Numbered from the stretch's first letter, positions 43,583-54,519 are shown. The stretch is DNA of 64,000 bases from Liopterus haemorrhoidalis (GCA_963971575.1 OZ020620.1:38517992-38581991); one strand, 5' to 3'. The notes: generated from the sequence alone by a model not told the origin. Made by a program: numbers and translations.

Positions 43583-44588
43583 CATACATACGTGTCTGAG
43601 AAATCTCTTAATTGTTAACCATTAATTTTATTTCATTTGTGTGATATTGGATTAGAGAGTCTTCTTGTTAAATTTTGTTTTTGTTTTAAAATCAACATCT
43701 AAGTATTTTATATGTAAATGTGTTTGAAAATGTCTTTCAAAGATCGCAAGGCGGACACGGACACGGATATGGACACGAACATAAATTTGAATAGGTTAAG
43801 TATATGGGGTAAACGTCACATTTCCAATATCTGTTGTATGATGTATGTTCCACGCCAGTCCGCCCACAGCTCTGTCTCTTCGTCTGTCTGTGCTGATGCC
43901 GCTATAGTCACATTTCCACAACACCGCAAACGTTTTAAACCCTGTTGTATTGTGCACCAGAAGCAGGGGTGCACCAGATGAAAGGCAAGAAATATGTGGA
44001 AATATGTAATTTTCAGTCTCATGAAAATGTATTATTATTATTATCATTTTAGGACAATTATATTTTAAATACTTTTTTGACGAGTAAAAAAGAACTTTTA
44101 TTTCTCCCGCTTAATTTTTTCGTCAAGAATAAACTCTGCTATAAATACATTCTGTCAGGAAAGTAGCGGGAATTTTGTTTATTGTCTAGGTATAGCTACG
44201 ACAAACGTACTTATACATACACACGTTTACCATAGGTTATCCCACCTCGGGGTTTGTCTGAGATTACTAATGTTTTCTAGTGTCATTTGTACTGAACCAG
44301 TGGTGTATAAAACTCGTGTTTTTCTATTTATTTCATCGTGTTTTTCATTAAATTTGTTCTTTTCAGGATAATATTTGTATTTTAAATAATTTTTTTCTTT
44401 TATTTAAAACAATATTAGTGTAAAAAACGTTCAGAAAGCAGTCTCATGAATTGGTTTATAACCTATACGAATATTTCCTACGAAAGCAAGAAAACAGTGG
44501 ACCTTTATTACTGTAATTGCAGTTCAGCAGGTAAATGAATATTTATTATCATTAAGATTAGGCTCCGGAGTCATATTTATTTACATTC
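43583..44588. other. Interval without recognised gene; one 87-residue frame
   Basis: 43718-43981 reads MCLKMSFKDRKADTDTDMDT and continues through a Cys-rich stretch. An alternative start at MSFKDRK lies in AAAATGTC context. No domain recognised. Other short frames are AT-driven. Confidence 0.35.
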
Positions 44589-44589
44589 A

Positions 44590-45391
44590 TTCCACGAATT
44601 TTCTTTTATGACCTCGATCGACTCAAAACGGGTTCCATGTAGCGGCAATTTCAATTTCGGAAATAAAAAGAAGTCACACGGGATCAAATCTGGTGAATAC
44701 GGTGGTTGCTCGATGGTATTTGTTCCGTTTTCGGCCTTAAATTCAGTCACAATTGGTGCTCTATGCGATGGTGCACTATCATCATGTTAAATCCTTTTTA
44801 AAAACTGTTCTTCCACAATTTTGGTCGTTTTTGACGAATTTTCTCACGCAAATGTTTCAATACGGCCAAATAATATTTTTTATTGACCGTCTGCCCTGTC
44901 GGGACGAATTCATGATACACCAAACCATGAATATCAAAGAAAACAATGAGCATGACCTTGACTTTTGAGCGACTTTGACGTTTTTTTTTTTTTGTTTTGG
45001 CTTGTTGTCCGCCATTCTGACGCCAGCTGACTTGCATGTCAAATTCATAGACCCATGTCTCATCACCTGTTATGATGCGCTCCAGCATGTCTAAAGAGAC
45101 TTGTTTACGGTACTGTTTTTGTAGAAAATTCAGCTCTGTTGGAACGAGACGCGTCGCATGCCCAAATTATTCACCAAAATCGACCGATCGGACTCGTGAG
45201 AAAAGTTCAAATCTCGAAAGTGTAGTTTCACGAAAAAAATCGCTGTGGACAATAAAATAACTCTAGCGAGTTCAAACTCGTACTGAAAGCGTATCACATG
45301 TTCACCTGCCACCCCTCCAAGTCCCGCGTCCCAGATTTTGCCAGATCAAACGCTATGTTGCCAGTCCGGTTAATTAATTTACACACCTCGT
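44590..45391 (-). pseudogene. Mariner copy B, catalytic domain kept, HTH deleted
   Basis: The 5' leader and terminus (45210-45391) match copy A at 480-637. The frame then starts inside the protein: LERIITGDETWVYEFDMQVS (first Asp), RSKVKVMLIVFFDIHGLVYH, PTGQTVNKKYYLAVLKHLRE, and after a short shift HDDSAPSHRAPIVTEF (second Asp) and PPYSPDLIPCDFFLFPKLKL (third Asp). All three catalytic Asp residues are present, but the DNA-binding half was deleted between leader and catalytic core. The 3' terminus is missing at about 44590. Complementary to copy A, which kept the HTH. Confidence 0.88.
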
Positions 45392-46070
45392 ACATATCAT
45401 CTCTATCGGCGCTTGAGTTGCCTTCATATGTTTATGTTGTAATTGCACTGTGGAGACCTGTTTATTACATTATTAGCACAATGTAAAACATAGATAAATA
45501 GAAAAACAGGTCTAGTTTTTAAAGCATGTTTTTCAATATATCCAATATTTCATCATATTGAAATAGCACACTTCTTTCATCCATTCTCCATTAATTAATT
45601 TGAATAGGTAACGTGTATTTATCTCCGTCATTAGCAGGCTACTAATTAGGCCGACCAGAGCCAGACACCCATCATTAAAAAATCTCATCCCATCCCTTTC
45701 TATTCATATCACCACATCGCACAAATTCAATATATGTTTTAATAAAAATTCATTAATTTTTGGAAGTTCATTAATATTTACAAATAGATCAAATTGATTG
45801 AATATGTTTTTATTAAAAATTTGTTTAGTTATTTGTAATGATTTGTTATTCAATATTAATGAACAATAGTTTTTGTTATATTTTTTTGTTCGTGCTTATT
45901 AGTGGTGAACAAATTAGTTGTCGGAAACTACTGACAGATCATTTAATATGCACCACATTGCCAAATATAGTTAACATGTTTATTAAATGTAGAGTTGGTC
46001 GTGTCCGTAAATGAATATATGTGGAAAAGGTGGTACAAGTTGCGGACATTAATAATACAACTAGATCTAA
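45392..46070. other. AT-rich interval; Penelope-like flank at its end
   Basis: No gene recognised. Its last 60 bases (GTTGCGGACATTAATAATAC.. to 46070) abutted the sequence at 47471 before the MITE inserted, and are probably part of a Penelope-like terminal repeat. Confidence 0.4.
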
Positions 46071-47470
46071 GCCAGCAAACATTTTTATACGGGCCAGTAC
46101 TGTTGAAGCAGATACTCCCCGGCATTGAAAGTAATGAGCCAGTGCTGTCATTTCGCACTGGGCCAGTAGCCCGGTGTCCCCGTAGGTGTATTAATTTCCG
46201 ACCCAGCAGCGGTAAAGTGCAAAATAATCGCAATAGTTGCAAGATTTATTTCTGACGGACCAATGCTTACATTATACCCACTCTCTAGTATTTCAAATGT
46301 AACATATGTGTACTTACCCAGTATTAAAATAAATTAATGGTTAGGTGCAAAATAAATACTCATTTGGCCATTTCACCATCGTTGAATAAATTTATTTAAC
46401 AAATAAAGTTGACAATATCGGTTTTAAACTATTAATGAAGAAATTAACATTGCTGTCAATAGAATGATGCGATATTGTCAGCTTTATTCGTTGAATAAAT
46501 TTATTCAACGATGGTGAAACTGGCCGATTGTAAATTGTATTAACAGTTATAATTTATTGATTTATATATAAATATTAAATAAATATAATTTCAGAAATAA
46601 CAGGATTTATTTAATTTATTAATTTAATGAAGAATTTTATGAAAATAGTTTTTTGCCCTTTCGGCCAGACCAATTGCATCCTAAAGATAATGGGTGACTA
46701 ATAATTTTCACCAATACTCATCTTGTATTGTCTACCACATCTTTTCCTCCTGACTTGAAGAGTGCCAACCTAAAGAAATCATACTTGTTAAAATAAATTC
46801 AATTACCAAATTTTATGTAGGGTGTTTAAGCATTAATGCTAATATGTATACATATTTACATTACATTACTTTCGTTTTTAAAGAATTGTTTTAACCTCAC
46901 AAGAATTTTGAGGTTAAATGATTTATGCTTTGTTTTGTTAAAACATGAAGCACATAAGTTAAAGAATTTATCAATCTGCACTTACCTTTTATATTCCATA
47001 TTACGTTCTAAAACTCTTATAATTCTTTTGATTTTATATTCTTCACAAACCGTTAACATAAATAAACGCGGCAACACCAACACCACACAAATCACATGAA
47101 TCACATGAACTACACTTGGCCCGTTAGTTAAATAAAACATTTAAAAAAACTTAAACCTAAACAGTTTTAAGTAAAAAGTATGAGTGAAGAAGAGACGATA
47201 GCAGTGTAAAACAATAATTTATCGACTTTATTAGAATAAAAAATAATAGAAAAGGTACTTAAATTTTTTTTTAAACAAAAGTAAAATGTAACATAATAAC
47301 AAAAATAAGGAGTGCTCATAAAATGCTGGTGAAGTACTTCGTATAGGAGAAGTGCGAAATACAAATGTGAAGTGTATTATTAATACTGGCGTTGCACAAA
47401 CTTTGCCAGCAATTTACCAACAGAAAAAGCAGTGTGCCGGCATTCGGCCGATGGTTGAATGTTTGCTGGG
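46071..47470. mobile_element. MITE family M1, copy 2, expanded by further inserts
   Basis: Ends (G)CCAGCAAACATT and AATGTTTGCTGGG, flanked by AA on both sides. Compared with copies 1 and 3 it has about 900 extra bases after TTTATTTCTGACGG (46258-47160) and about 110 extra after AGTATGAGTGAAGAAGAG (47195-47305). Either these are later insertions or this is a longer parent form. No transposase frame is recognised in the extra sequence. Confidence 0.75.
46366..46527. repeat. Inverted repeat, ~55-bp arms
   Basis: TTTCACCATCGTTGAATAAA and ATTTAACAAATAAAGTTGAC at 46371-46415 pair with GTCAGCTTTATTCGTTGAAT and TTTATTCAACGATGGTGAAA at 46477-46520. A small foldback MITE inside the extra part of M1 copy 2. 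Confidence 0.75.
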
Positions 47471-47507
47471 AACTGACCAGTTTCGAAATATTTTATTTCT
47501 TCATCAG
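47471..47507 (-). ncRNA. Hammerhead-like core of a Penelope terminal repeat
   Basis: Complement reads CUGAUGA, stem II GAAAUA/UAUUUC, GAAA, then a small stem III (ACU GGUC AGU) and U at the cleavage position. That is a full core with the exact invariant letters. The sequence after the cleavage site is cut off by MITE M1 copy 2 at 47470 and continues on the other side (before 46071). Stem I pairing is weak. Confidence 0.55.
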
Positions 47508-48085
47508 AGCTTCACAAAATATAGAATATAAGAATTTAGAATTTAAAATATAAAATTACAATATAAAATAATAAATAATAATGAATAATAATATAAATAT
47601 AAATGAATTTTTTATATTTTATTATTTTATAATTTTGTAATGTCTTATAATTTTTTTTATATTTTATATTTTTCATTTTATATTTTATTCTCCATAGTCT
47701 ATATTAAATACTTCAAATTTGCACAAACAAAAATCATTCTTTTTTTGAACTGAGGCATGATTTTTAAAATTTTTTTTATTATATTCCTCTTGTTGCATAT
47801 AAACATAAAAAACAGTTTTTATTATTTTTTTTTTTAATTTGAAGGCTTAAAAAAATCATAAATGTATGTAGCGCGCGAAAACGACGTGTGACGTCATACC
47901 CTTCTAACTGACACATGACACTACTAGTCTACCCAGCGTACACAGTCTGTGTGAACTTATTTGTTTGTATAACTTTTATAGGTTATGTAAAGTTAGAGTG
48001 ATTTTAATTAAAATAAAGTTTAATTCTATAAAAACAATTTATACATGTTTACCGAATTAAATTTTATATTAAAATATATAAAATA
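47508..48085. other. AT-rich interval with simple-sequence hairpin
   Basis: 47530-47700 is made of TATAAAATA-type words in both orientations. 47880-47960 is GC-richer, with GTGACGTCATACCCTTCT, repeated as GTGACGTCAAACCCTTAC near 48408. No gene until the THAP remnant. Confidence 0.45.
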
Positions 48086-48312
48086 TGGAAGATCCAGGCC
48101 CCAGTACTTCGAAACATAGTCGAAAATATTATTTAGTACCAATGTGCACAAATAGTTCAATTAGAAATCCAAAAAAATAATTTATATCATTACCTGATGA
48201 CGAAAAACAACAGAAAAGCTATGAGGCGAAATAAAACCGATATTTCAGAAAAATGTAAACTTTATGTTTGTGAAGACCATTTTAATGTGAGTACATATAT
48301 TTTATAAATTAT
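48085..48312 (+). pseudogene. THAP-domain N-terminus with possible splice donor
   Basis: From ATG 48085: MEDPGPSTSKHSRKYYLVPM then CTNSSIRNPKK-stop-FISLPDDEKQ, and after a one-base shift KAMRRNKTDISEKCKLYVCE then DHFN. The spacing of C..., LP, W-like position and CxxHF is that of a THAP zinc finger as found at the start of some insect transposon proteins. After EDHFN comes GTGAGT, a good 5' splice site. One stop and one frameshift indicate decay. No later exon identified. Confidence 0.6.
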
Positions 48313-48685
48313 TTTAATACTAAATGCGTGAAAAATTGTTTAAAAACAAATACAAAACTCTCAAACAATACAATATAAACACGTAAACATTATGTTTTGT
48401 CCGTATCTGTGACGTCAAACCCTTACAGTCTCAGTCGTATCTATTTGGCAACCTTCGCGGCGTGGTCGGCTTATTTCAAATTTACAATATTTTAATTAAA
48501 AAATTTGGCTATAATATTAATTAAAATGTGATTTTTGTTGTGTTAGGTGACATAACTAACATTAAAATATCAAAAAAATGTAGTTTTAAGGAAATATAAA
48601 TTTTATGCGTATCCCCTATTTACAATTATTAAAATATTAATCATTATCACTATTATCATTGTTTATATCACTAACAGAGTCTGTG
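48313..48685. other. Interval between THAP and DDE remnants
   Basis: AT-rich; contains GTGACGTCAAACCCTTAC and a GC-richer patch (48440-48475). Nothing coding recognised. Confidence 0.4.
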
Positions 48686-48689
48686 ACAC

Positions 48690-49126
48690 TACCACTCATT
48701 TAAATTAATAATTATTGAAGATTTATTTGGTGGATTTATAAAAAAAAATGTTTCAATTGTCTTTATATGTTTTACACATTTTTTCCATAAATCACTACTT
48801 ATTGCACTTGTTTCGTCATTAATTAATTGTACTACAGTGTCACTTTCTGGCGGTGTTGTATTTCTCCCGCGCACATTACCTTTTAATTGGCTCTATATTA
48901 GTTCTATAGGGTTTAAAACACAATAATATGACGGTAGCCTTAAAATAGTAGCGACGTCCACATTCTCGCATTCCACGTCAACGTCCATATTTTCGCACTC
49001 CAAATCACCTTGCACAGATTCACTATTTTCACTACAGAAATTAGGAATTTCTTCAAAATTAAATGGTTGCCAAAGAACCATGTTGTTAATGTATGCACGG
49101 TATGAACGTTGAAAATTATCTAACAA
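48690..49126 (-). pseudogene. DDE transposase C-terminal half
   Basis: Minus strand from 49126: NFQRSYRAYINNMVLWQPFN, an acidic stretch, ATILRLPSYYCVLNPIELI then stop, SQLKGNVRGRNTTPPESDTV and ISSDLWKKCVKHIKTIE. The words LRLPxYxCxLNPIELIW and the WxxCVxHI tail are typical of insect DDE (DDE_3-like) transposases, the NPIE Glu/Asp region being the third catalytic position. A stop follows PIELI where Trp is usual. Confidence 0.65.
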
Positions 49127-49600
49127 TCAAGTGTAACAACCCCTAAAATTTAGAAACAGTAGGATTATAAATTTGGAAAATATCCTTAATGGTTTTTAAG
49201 AAACTTCAGTTGAACTAGTGTTACTATTTTATTTAAATTTATAATTCCCTTAATACCTCTTATATTATTTTTACAGCAACGAGTCTTAGGATTACGGCCA
49301 TAAACCCATTACTGCATTGTTAGGCTTCTTAAGAAGAATGGTCATTTCATTTTGGAAATACTATACTCGGGTTCGTTTAACGTAGTATTCACATAACCGA
49401 GCGCCTACTGTAAATCTGATATGTTGATCCTTCATATTACGTGTGTTGGGAGTTGAACATTCTTTCGGGTGTGTTTTGAAGAGTCCCACTACTCATCACT
49501 TTATATTACCCTCCATATGGTGGGTCTTAACTCAGCTACCTTGACATGAAGTTGTGAAAACCAGTGTCAAACACAAATTTCAAAATAATGTTGTCGGTTG
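49127..49600. other. Interval without recognised gene
   Basis: Composition becomes less AT-rich toward 49600; no domain or repeat identified. Confidence 0.45.
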
Positions 49601-49721
49601 AGTGGTGAATGTTTGGTATATACTCTGCGGCATATGTGCATCACAGACAAAAGGACCGAGTTCTCGAGTTACACTTGGTTTGTATTCCTGAGGAGTTCCG
49701 TGTTGCCGCCTTTGAACCGCA

Positions 49722-49735
49722 CCAGCAGGGGGCGC
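49722..49735 (+). promoter_or_regulatory. CTCF-type consensus motif
   Basis: CCAGCAGGGGGCGC matches the animal CTCF core consensus CCASYAGRKGGCRS at every position. It lies in a GC-rich pocket (49690-49770) in otherwise AT-rich DNA. CTCF exists in insects with a similar motif. Two overlapping open frames (to 49830) cross it, one reading HLVCIPEEFRVAAFEPHQQG, so an exon is an alternative reading. Occupancy unknown. Confidence 0.45.
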
Positions 49736-49960
49736 CACAGAGCACGAGCTACTACAGGGGTGTACACCACTACAACATCACGTGGATATTGATACAAATA
49801 TATTTTTTTAAATCAGTGACTAGAACATGATTTTCCAAAAACAATTCCTGTAATATAAAATACCGGCTGGAGTACTCGTGCTTCGTAAGGTTTTATTTAT
49901 ATTTTTTAGTTAAAATTTATTCTGGGGTGTATCAACTACATGGTTATTAACGCCCTATCG

Positions 49961-50471
49961 TAGGGTGACCATTCGTCCCGCATTTGAACATTTTGTCCCG
50001 CATTAAGATGCGTCCCGCAAAAGTCCCGCATTTTAACATTTTGTCCCGCATTGTCCCGCATTTTGGATTTGGGTGGTGAGGACCTTTTTTTTTGCTCTTC
50101 ACTTGGATTTGGGAGGTGAAGAAAATTTTTTTTTTGCTCTGCACTTGGATTTTGGGAGATGAGGACCTTTTTTTTGCTCTTAACTTGGAGATGATTAATG
50201 TTTTATATTGGTATCAGGGTCTTCCTCTTTGTTAAATATTAAATAAAATCATGAAATTAATTAAAAACGTGTTTGGTACCATCTAAAATGTGCAAATAAT
50301 GACAAAAAAGTGCGTTTTTTAAATTCTTGAAAAACTTGGTACAAATAATTCATTGTACCATTAGCAGATCAATTGATCTACTATAGGGTGACCATTAGTC
50401 CCGCATTTTGAGATGATGACCTTTTTTCTTGCTCCGTCCCGCATTGCCTTCTTAAGAAAATGGTCACCCTA
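49961..50471. mobile_element. hAT-type MITE with GTCCCGCATT arrays
   Basis: Outer termini TAGGGTGACCAT and the complement of ATGGTCACCCTA. Flanking 8-mers CCCTATCG and CCCTGTCA match at 6 of 8. The first 90 bases have six copies of GTCCCGCA(TT/AA), and two more lie near the right end. A second TAGGGTGACCATTAGTCCCG at 50383 suggests a nested or tandem copy of the same end. Confidence 0.78.
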
Positions 50472-50479
50472 CCCTGTCA

Positions 50480-52300
50480 GGTCTATTCTCTAAGCATGAT
50501 GTTAAAATCTTAGCGTCAGAAACTGACGTTAATTTTTTTAACACCATTTTTAACCTAATTACTATTCGCTAAACATATATGTGTTAAAATCACATCGCGG
50601 CGGCGTTAAATTAGCCAGTTAACGTTCTACAATAAGCGCCTGCCGAAACGGTGGCTTTAAAAGTTAACGCTAGTGTTTACTTTGCAAAAATGGATGATCC
50701 TATTTAAGTAAATTACACGTTATTTAAAAAAAAAAAAAATTAATAAAACACAAGACGGTAGAAATATTAATCAACTTTCTATTACTTTTTAAAGTGAATT
50801 CTTTAAAGTAGAGATAAGAATGACGCTTCATAATTTTTGTTACACAAGTAACCCAGACGCAAGTTCAAGTAATTGTATAGAAAGGAAGTAAATGGAGTAT
50901 TGGAGAGCAGTTTTGGTTTTTGTTGAGACACAGAACTTAAAATTATAATCCTCTGAAAGCTACAAAACTTCACTTATGCCTCCGCCGTGTTTCAAAATAT
51001 CGCAGTACATTTTAATGGTGTATTATTTGAAGAAATAATTGATGAGATTGATAATGACGATCACAACAGTGTTATTCCAGGGTAGAAATAGCGTAATAAA
51101 TCAAATTTAATAATTAATATCATCGAACACCTTTTTAAAAATAGAATGAACATATAATTCACATATTATTAAAAAATTAGATAAACTGTTATAATACAAT
51201 GTAGTATATAAATTGACTAAACAAAAGTTGAATAAAGTTATATTTTTATTTAATACACTGTGGAAACCAGTTATAATGAGTATCACAGGATCAAACATTT
51301 CTGTTCCATTTTTAAAATAAATTTCGCCACTGAATATTTAATTCAACACCGAAATATTAGGTTAAGATTATCTTGGCATTTGACTAAATAAATACTCCCG
51401 TTAAAATTCAACGTAACAGCGCATGCGCGTATGTAAATATTAGCCTCTCTACAGGGTGAGTTAGCGCCTCGCTAACTTACTTAGGACCATAAGTAGATAG
51501 TCACTTCATCTTATCGTGAAATAGACTATACCAACATGACATAAAATTTCAAAGGTGCTATCTATTGAAATCAAAATTCTTCTTAGTTTTGTTTTTACAA
51601 AAGTAAAAAGCATATACTAAAATGTAAAATGGTTCAATTTTAAGTCAAACTCTTAATAAAAATGTTATGTGTGAAAATAAAATAATACAAAATTACTACA
51701 TCACAATATAAAGGAATTCCAAATTTCTAAAGTTTTAAAACATTTAAAATATTAACTTCACACATACTTCTTTACAAGAAAAATTCCACAGTAACACTCA
51801 AGATAATATTCCCAAGATATCTCATACCAACCATCCCAGCTCACACAATACTTTAAACCATATTTCAATTTTACAATCATGAAAAAAACACTATAAAAAT
51901 ATAACACGTCGTCCTGCTGGAATATAAAAATATAAAGGGTGAGATGTGAGTTTCAGTGAGTTTGTAGGTGAGTTGAGAAAGCATGATTCACGTTGTAAGA
52001 TGAGTTGGAATGCCCATTACGTATGTAGCTGTCATCTGATAAGAAGAACGAAGCGCCTCGAGCAGGTCGTAGGTGAAACAAGGGCTTCAACGTACTGTCA
52101 CACGGTGATTTTCACGTGTCACACAGGGTAGTCATAGAAAATTCTGCCCAGAATTGTACCAAAAGCTTGTACTAAAATACAATTTATATTATTATAATTT
52201 GTTCAGAAAAAATTAATAGCGAATTTGTCGAAAGATCCACCATTGCCGTCAGACTTTAAATTTTTTATTATTAAATTAAATTTAATATTATTCTACGCAA
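50480..52300. other. AT-rich interval without recognisable gene
   Basis: Short frames only (longest 63 residues at 51107-51298, AT-driven). No terminal repeats or domains. Confidence 0.5.
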
Positions 52301-52385
52301 AGCTAGAAATATTTGAAATAACGTATTTGAAACAGTATTTCAGTTACTTTCTGGCATTTGAAATATTGTATTTCAAATACTTTTT

Positions 52386-52432
52386 AGGGTTTTGTAGGTA
52401 TGACCAAAAAACCCTTATACCGTCATTTTGTC

Positions 52433-52470
<38 letters not shown>

Positions 52471-53440
52471 TCGGTAAAAATTGTAGCCAAACGGCTAAAC
52501 CTAGAGAGTTGAAATTTGGCATGCTTATACAACTCTTTGACCCACACATAGGAAAAATACTAAAACATCTAAAAAACATATCCCCCTAAAAATATAAACA
52601 AATATGTGCTCATCAAAAAAAAATATATATTTTTTTAATTCTGAGTAGGGTATCAAATGAAAGCCCTTAGTACGTGGATTAACGATCAAAATTTTATTTT
52701 TGCAAAATAAATTATTTTGATGCGATTTTTGCCAAAATTGTGCAAAAAAAATTTTGTCCCACACCCTGTAGCCCAGATGGTTTAAACTAAAAATCTGAAA
52801 AAATTCTAAGTAATGTACATTGGTGTGAACCCGAATAGTACAACAGGAATTTTTGATCAGATTATGTTTTCGGAAAATAACGCATTTCTTGTGTTTTTAA
52901 GTAAAATATGTTAAATATTTAATTTGCTCCAGATCAGTAACTCTGGTAGCTCAGTTGGTTTTGTGATGCACTTTGTAATTTGCAGTGCTAACGTTGCAGA
53001 GTTCGAATCCTGATAATTTTATTTTTTTCTGTTTTTTTTTTGCATTTTTATTTTGTTTAAATTATTTTGTCAAAATTCTAGTTATATTTTGGTAAATGTT
53101 GCATTTATTTTTTAAAAGCGCAAATTTAATAACCAGTGAGAAGTGTTGAAATTATAATTTAATTCTGTTTGACGAAATCAGAGGGCGGGACTTATGATAT
53201 AAGCAACCAATGGAAGCCATAGGCGCAATTTTAAAAATCTTACTGAACCTAGCTGTATAAATAAAATACTGCACATATTTAGAAACTTAAATAATGGTAT
53301 TAGGCATTCGAATTAAAATTCATAAAAAAATATTTTGACATAAAATTTGTTTTGGCATCCCAAATAATCATCATTCAGTTACTAAATACCTGCAAAACCC
53401 TGAAATGTGTGAAGATTTACACTTCACATCAATTTTTTTA
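52386..53440 (-). repeat. Dispersed repeat family R2 with (CTGT)n and tRNA-like box
   Basis: Ends AGGGTTTTGTAGGTATGACC and, in complement, AGGGTTTTGCAGGTATTTAG are inverted copies. The part 53140-53440 matches 63687-64000 in complement, with words GGGATGCCAAAACAAA, CGAATGCCTAATACCATTAT and GGAAGCCATAGGCGCAATTT. Contains (CTGT)n at 52434-52471 and a tRNA-like A/B box pair at 52947-53010. No protein. Confidence 0.65.
52943..53017 (+). other. tRNA-like sequence with A and B boxes
   Basis: TAGCTCAGTTGG (52947-52958) is a perfect A box and AGTTCGAATCC (53000-53010) a good B box, 41 bases apart. An anticodon-like stem GCACT/AGTGC lies between them but with an 11-base loop, and the acceptor and T stems do not pair well. 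So it is a tRNA pseudogene or a SINE-type internal RNA polymerase III promoter, not a working tRNA gene. Confidence 0.6.
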
Positions 53441-53694
53441 ATTAATTTCCCTAATATATTCAAATTTTCCCTAGTATTTTAAATCTCCAATAGTATTTCA
53501 AATCTTTCCTGCTATTTCAAATGTCCCCTAGTATTTTAATTCTTCCATAGTATTTCAAATCTTCCCTAGCATTTAGAATATTTTCCTATTATTTCAAATA
53601 CTCTCGACCCAAAGTATGAAGTTTTCAGTATTTGAGTATTTGAATTTTGAGGGACTAGGAAACACAAGAATCTACTCGCTAATCTAGAGAATGA

Positions 53695-54345
53695 GATTTT
53701 TTTACCGACCGCCAACATATATAAGGGAGGTATTTTGATCATACCGATTATGAAATTTCGAGATTTCGATGGATCTCCACGAATTGAGGTCCCTACATAA
53801 AGTTTTGATTGAACATATTTTTAGCATGATGTCTGTCGGTCTGTTTGTCTGTCTGTCTGTCTGTTGGTCTGTTTGTCTGTCTGTCGGTCTGTTGGACTGT
53901 GTACATGTGCAGAGCAAATTCGGCTTAAAGGATTTTTATGAAACTTCATATTTAAGCTTTTGACATCAATGGTACAAGTTGATCAAGTTTTAGTTCAAAA
54001 TCGGTTAACTAGAATTGGAAGTTTACTCGTGTTGGTTTAAAGATTTTTGCGAATATTTCACAACAGAGAAATATTTCGAAAAAATTTATTTATTTAAAGT
54101 TGCTATAAAAGCAATAATTAACAACTTTTATTTGAGACATTTTTTTTTTTAATTTATGCAGGTACTTTTCCATGGTTATCGTAAATTATAAATACACATT
54201 ATGAAATTGTCAACGTAATATTATACGTTATTGTCTTGTACAATAATAACTACTCTGCTGCTAGAATGTATTTTATGCAAGTACTTTGTGATGGCGGTCG
54301 GTCCTGTGGTGGCCACAGCTGATTTTTTTACTATGCAACTATTTG
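53695..54345 (-). repeat. Dispersed GACA-carrying repeat (family R1), copy C
   Basis: Complement of copies A and B over the full length: TTACCGACCGCCAACATATA at one end, (CTGT)n at 53840-53890, and GGTCCTGTGGTGGCCACAGC at the other. This is the most complete copy, about 650 bp. Confidence 0.8.
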
Positions 54346-54519
54346 CCTAATAAGTTATAACTCACTTAATTTTGAGACGAAAATCTGGGTCCTTGATCTG
54401 TTAATTTCTTAAGTAATAATTTGTTTCTTGTTTCACTAATTATATGGTATTTTTTATTTATTGATTTTTTGTGTTTGTAATCAGTATAATAAAGAATATA
54501 AAACTTTTGCGATACACAC

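Larger units (their letters stand above)
52310..53625. repeat. GTATTTCAAAT minisatellite split by repeat R2
   Basis: Degenerate units of about 20-22 bp built on TAGTATTTCAAATCTTCCC run from 53445 to 53612. The same GTATTTCAAATA words appear at 52318-52385, on the other side of the R2 block. The simplest reading is one minisatellite array into which R2 inserted. Confidence 0.6.

Noticed and set aside
45072..45312. Short frames on both strands in the mariner copy B leader
   Set aside because: They cover the untranslated leader shared with copy A and carry no mariner residues.
50385..50471. Separate small hAT MITE inside 49961-50471
   Set aside because: It has TAGGGTGACCAT at both ends, but its 8-bp flanks (ATCTACTA and CCCTGTCA) do not match, so the outer pair was preferred; nesting stays possible.
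52943..53017. Functional tRNA gene
   Set aside because: A and B boxes are good but the acceptor and T stems do not pair and the anticodon loop is too long.
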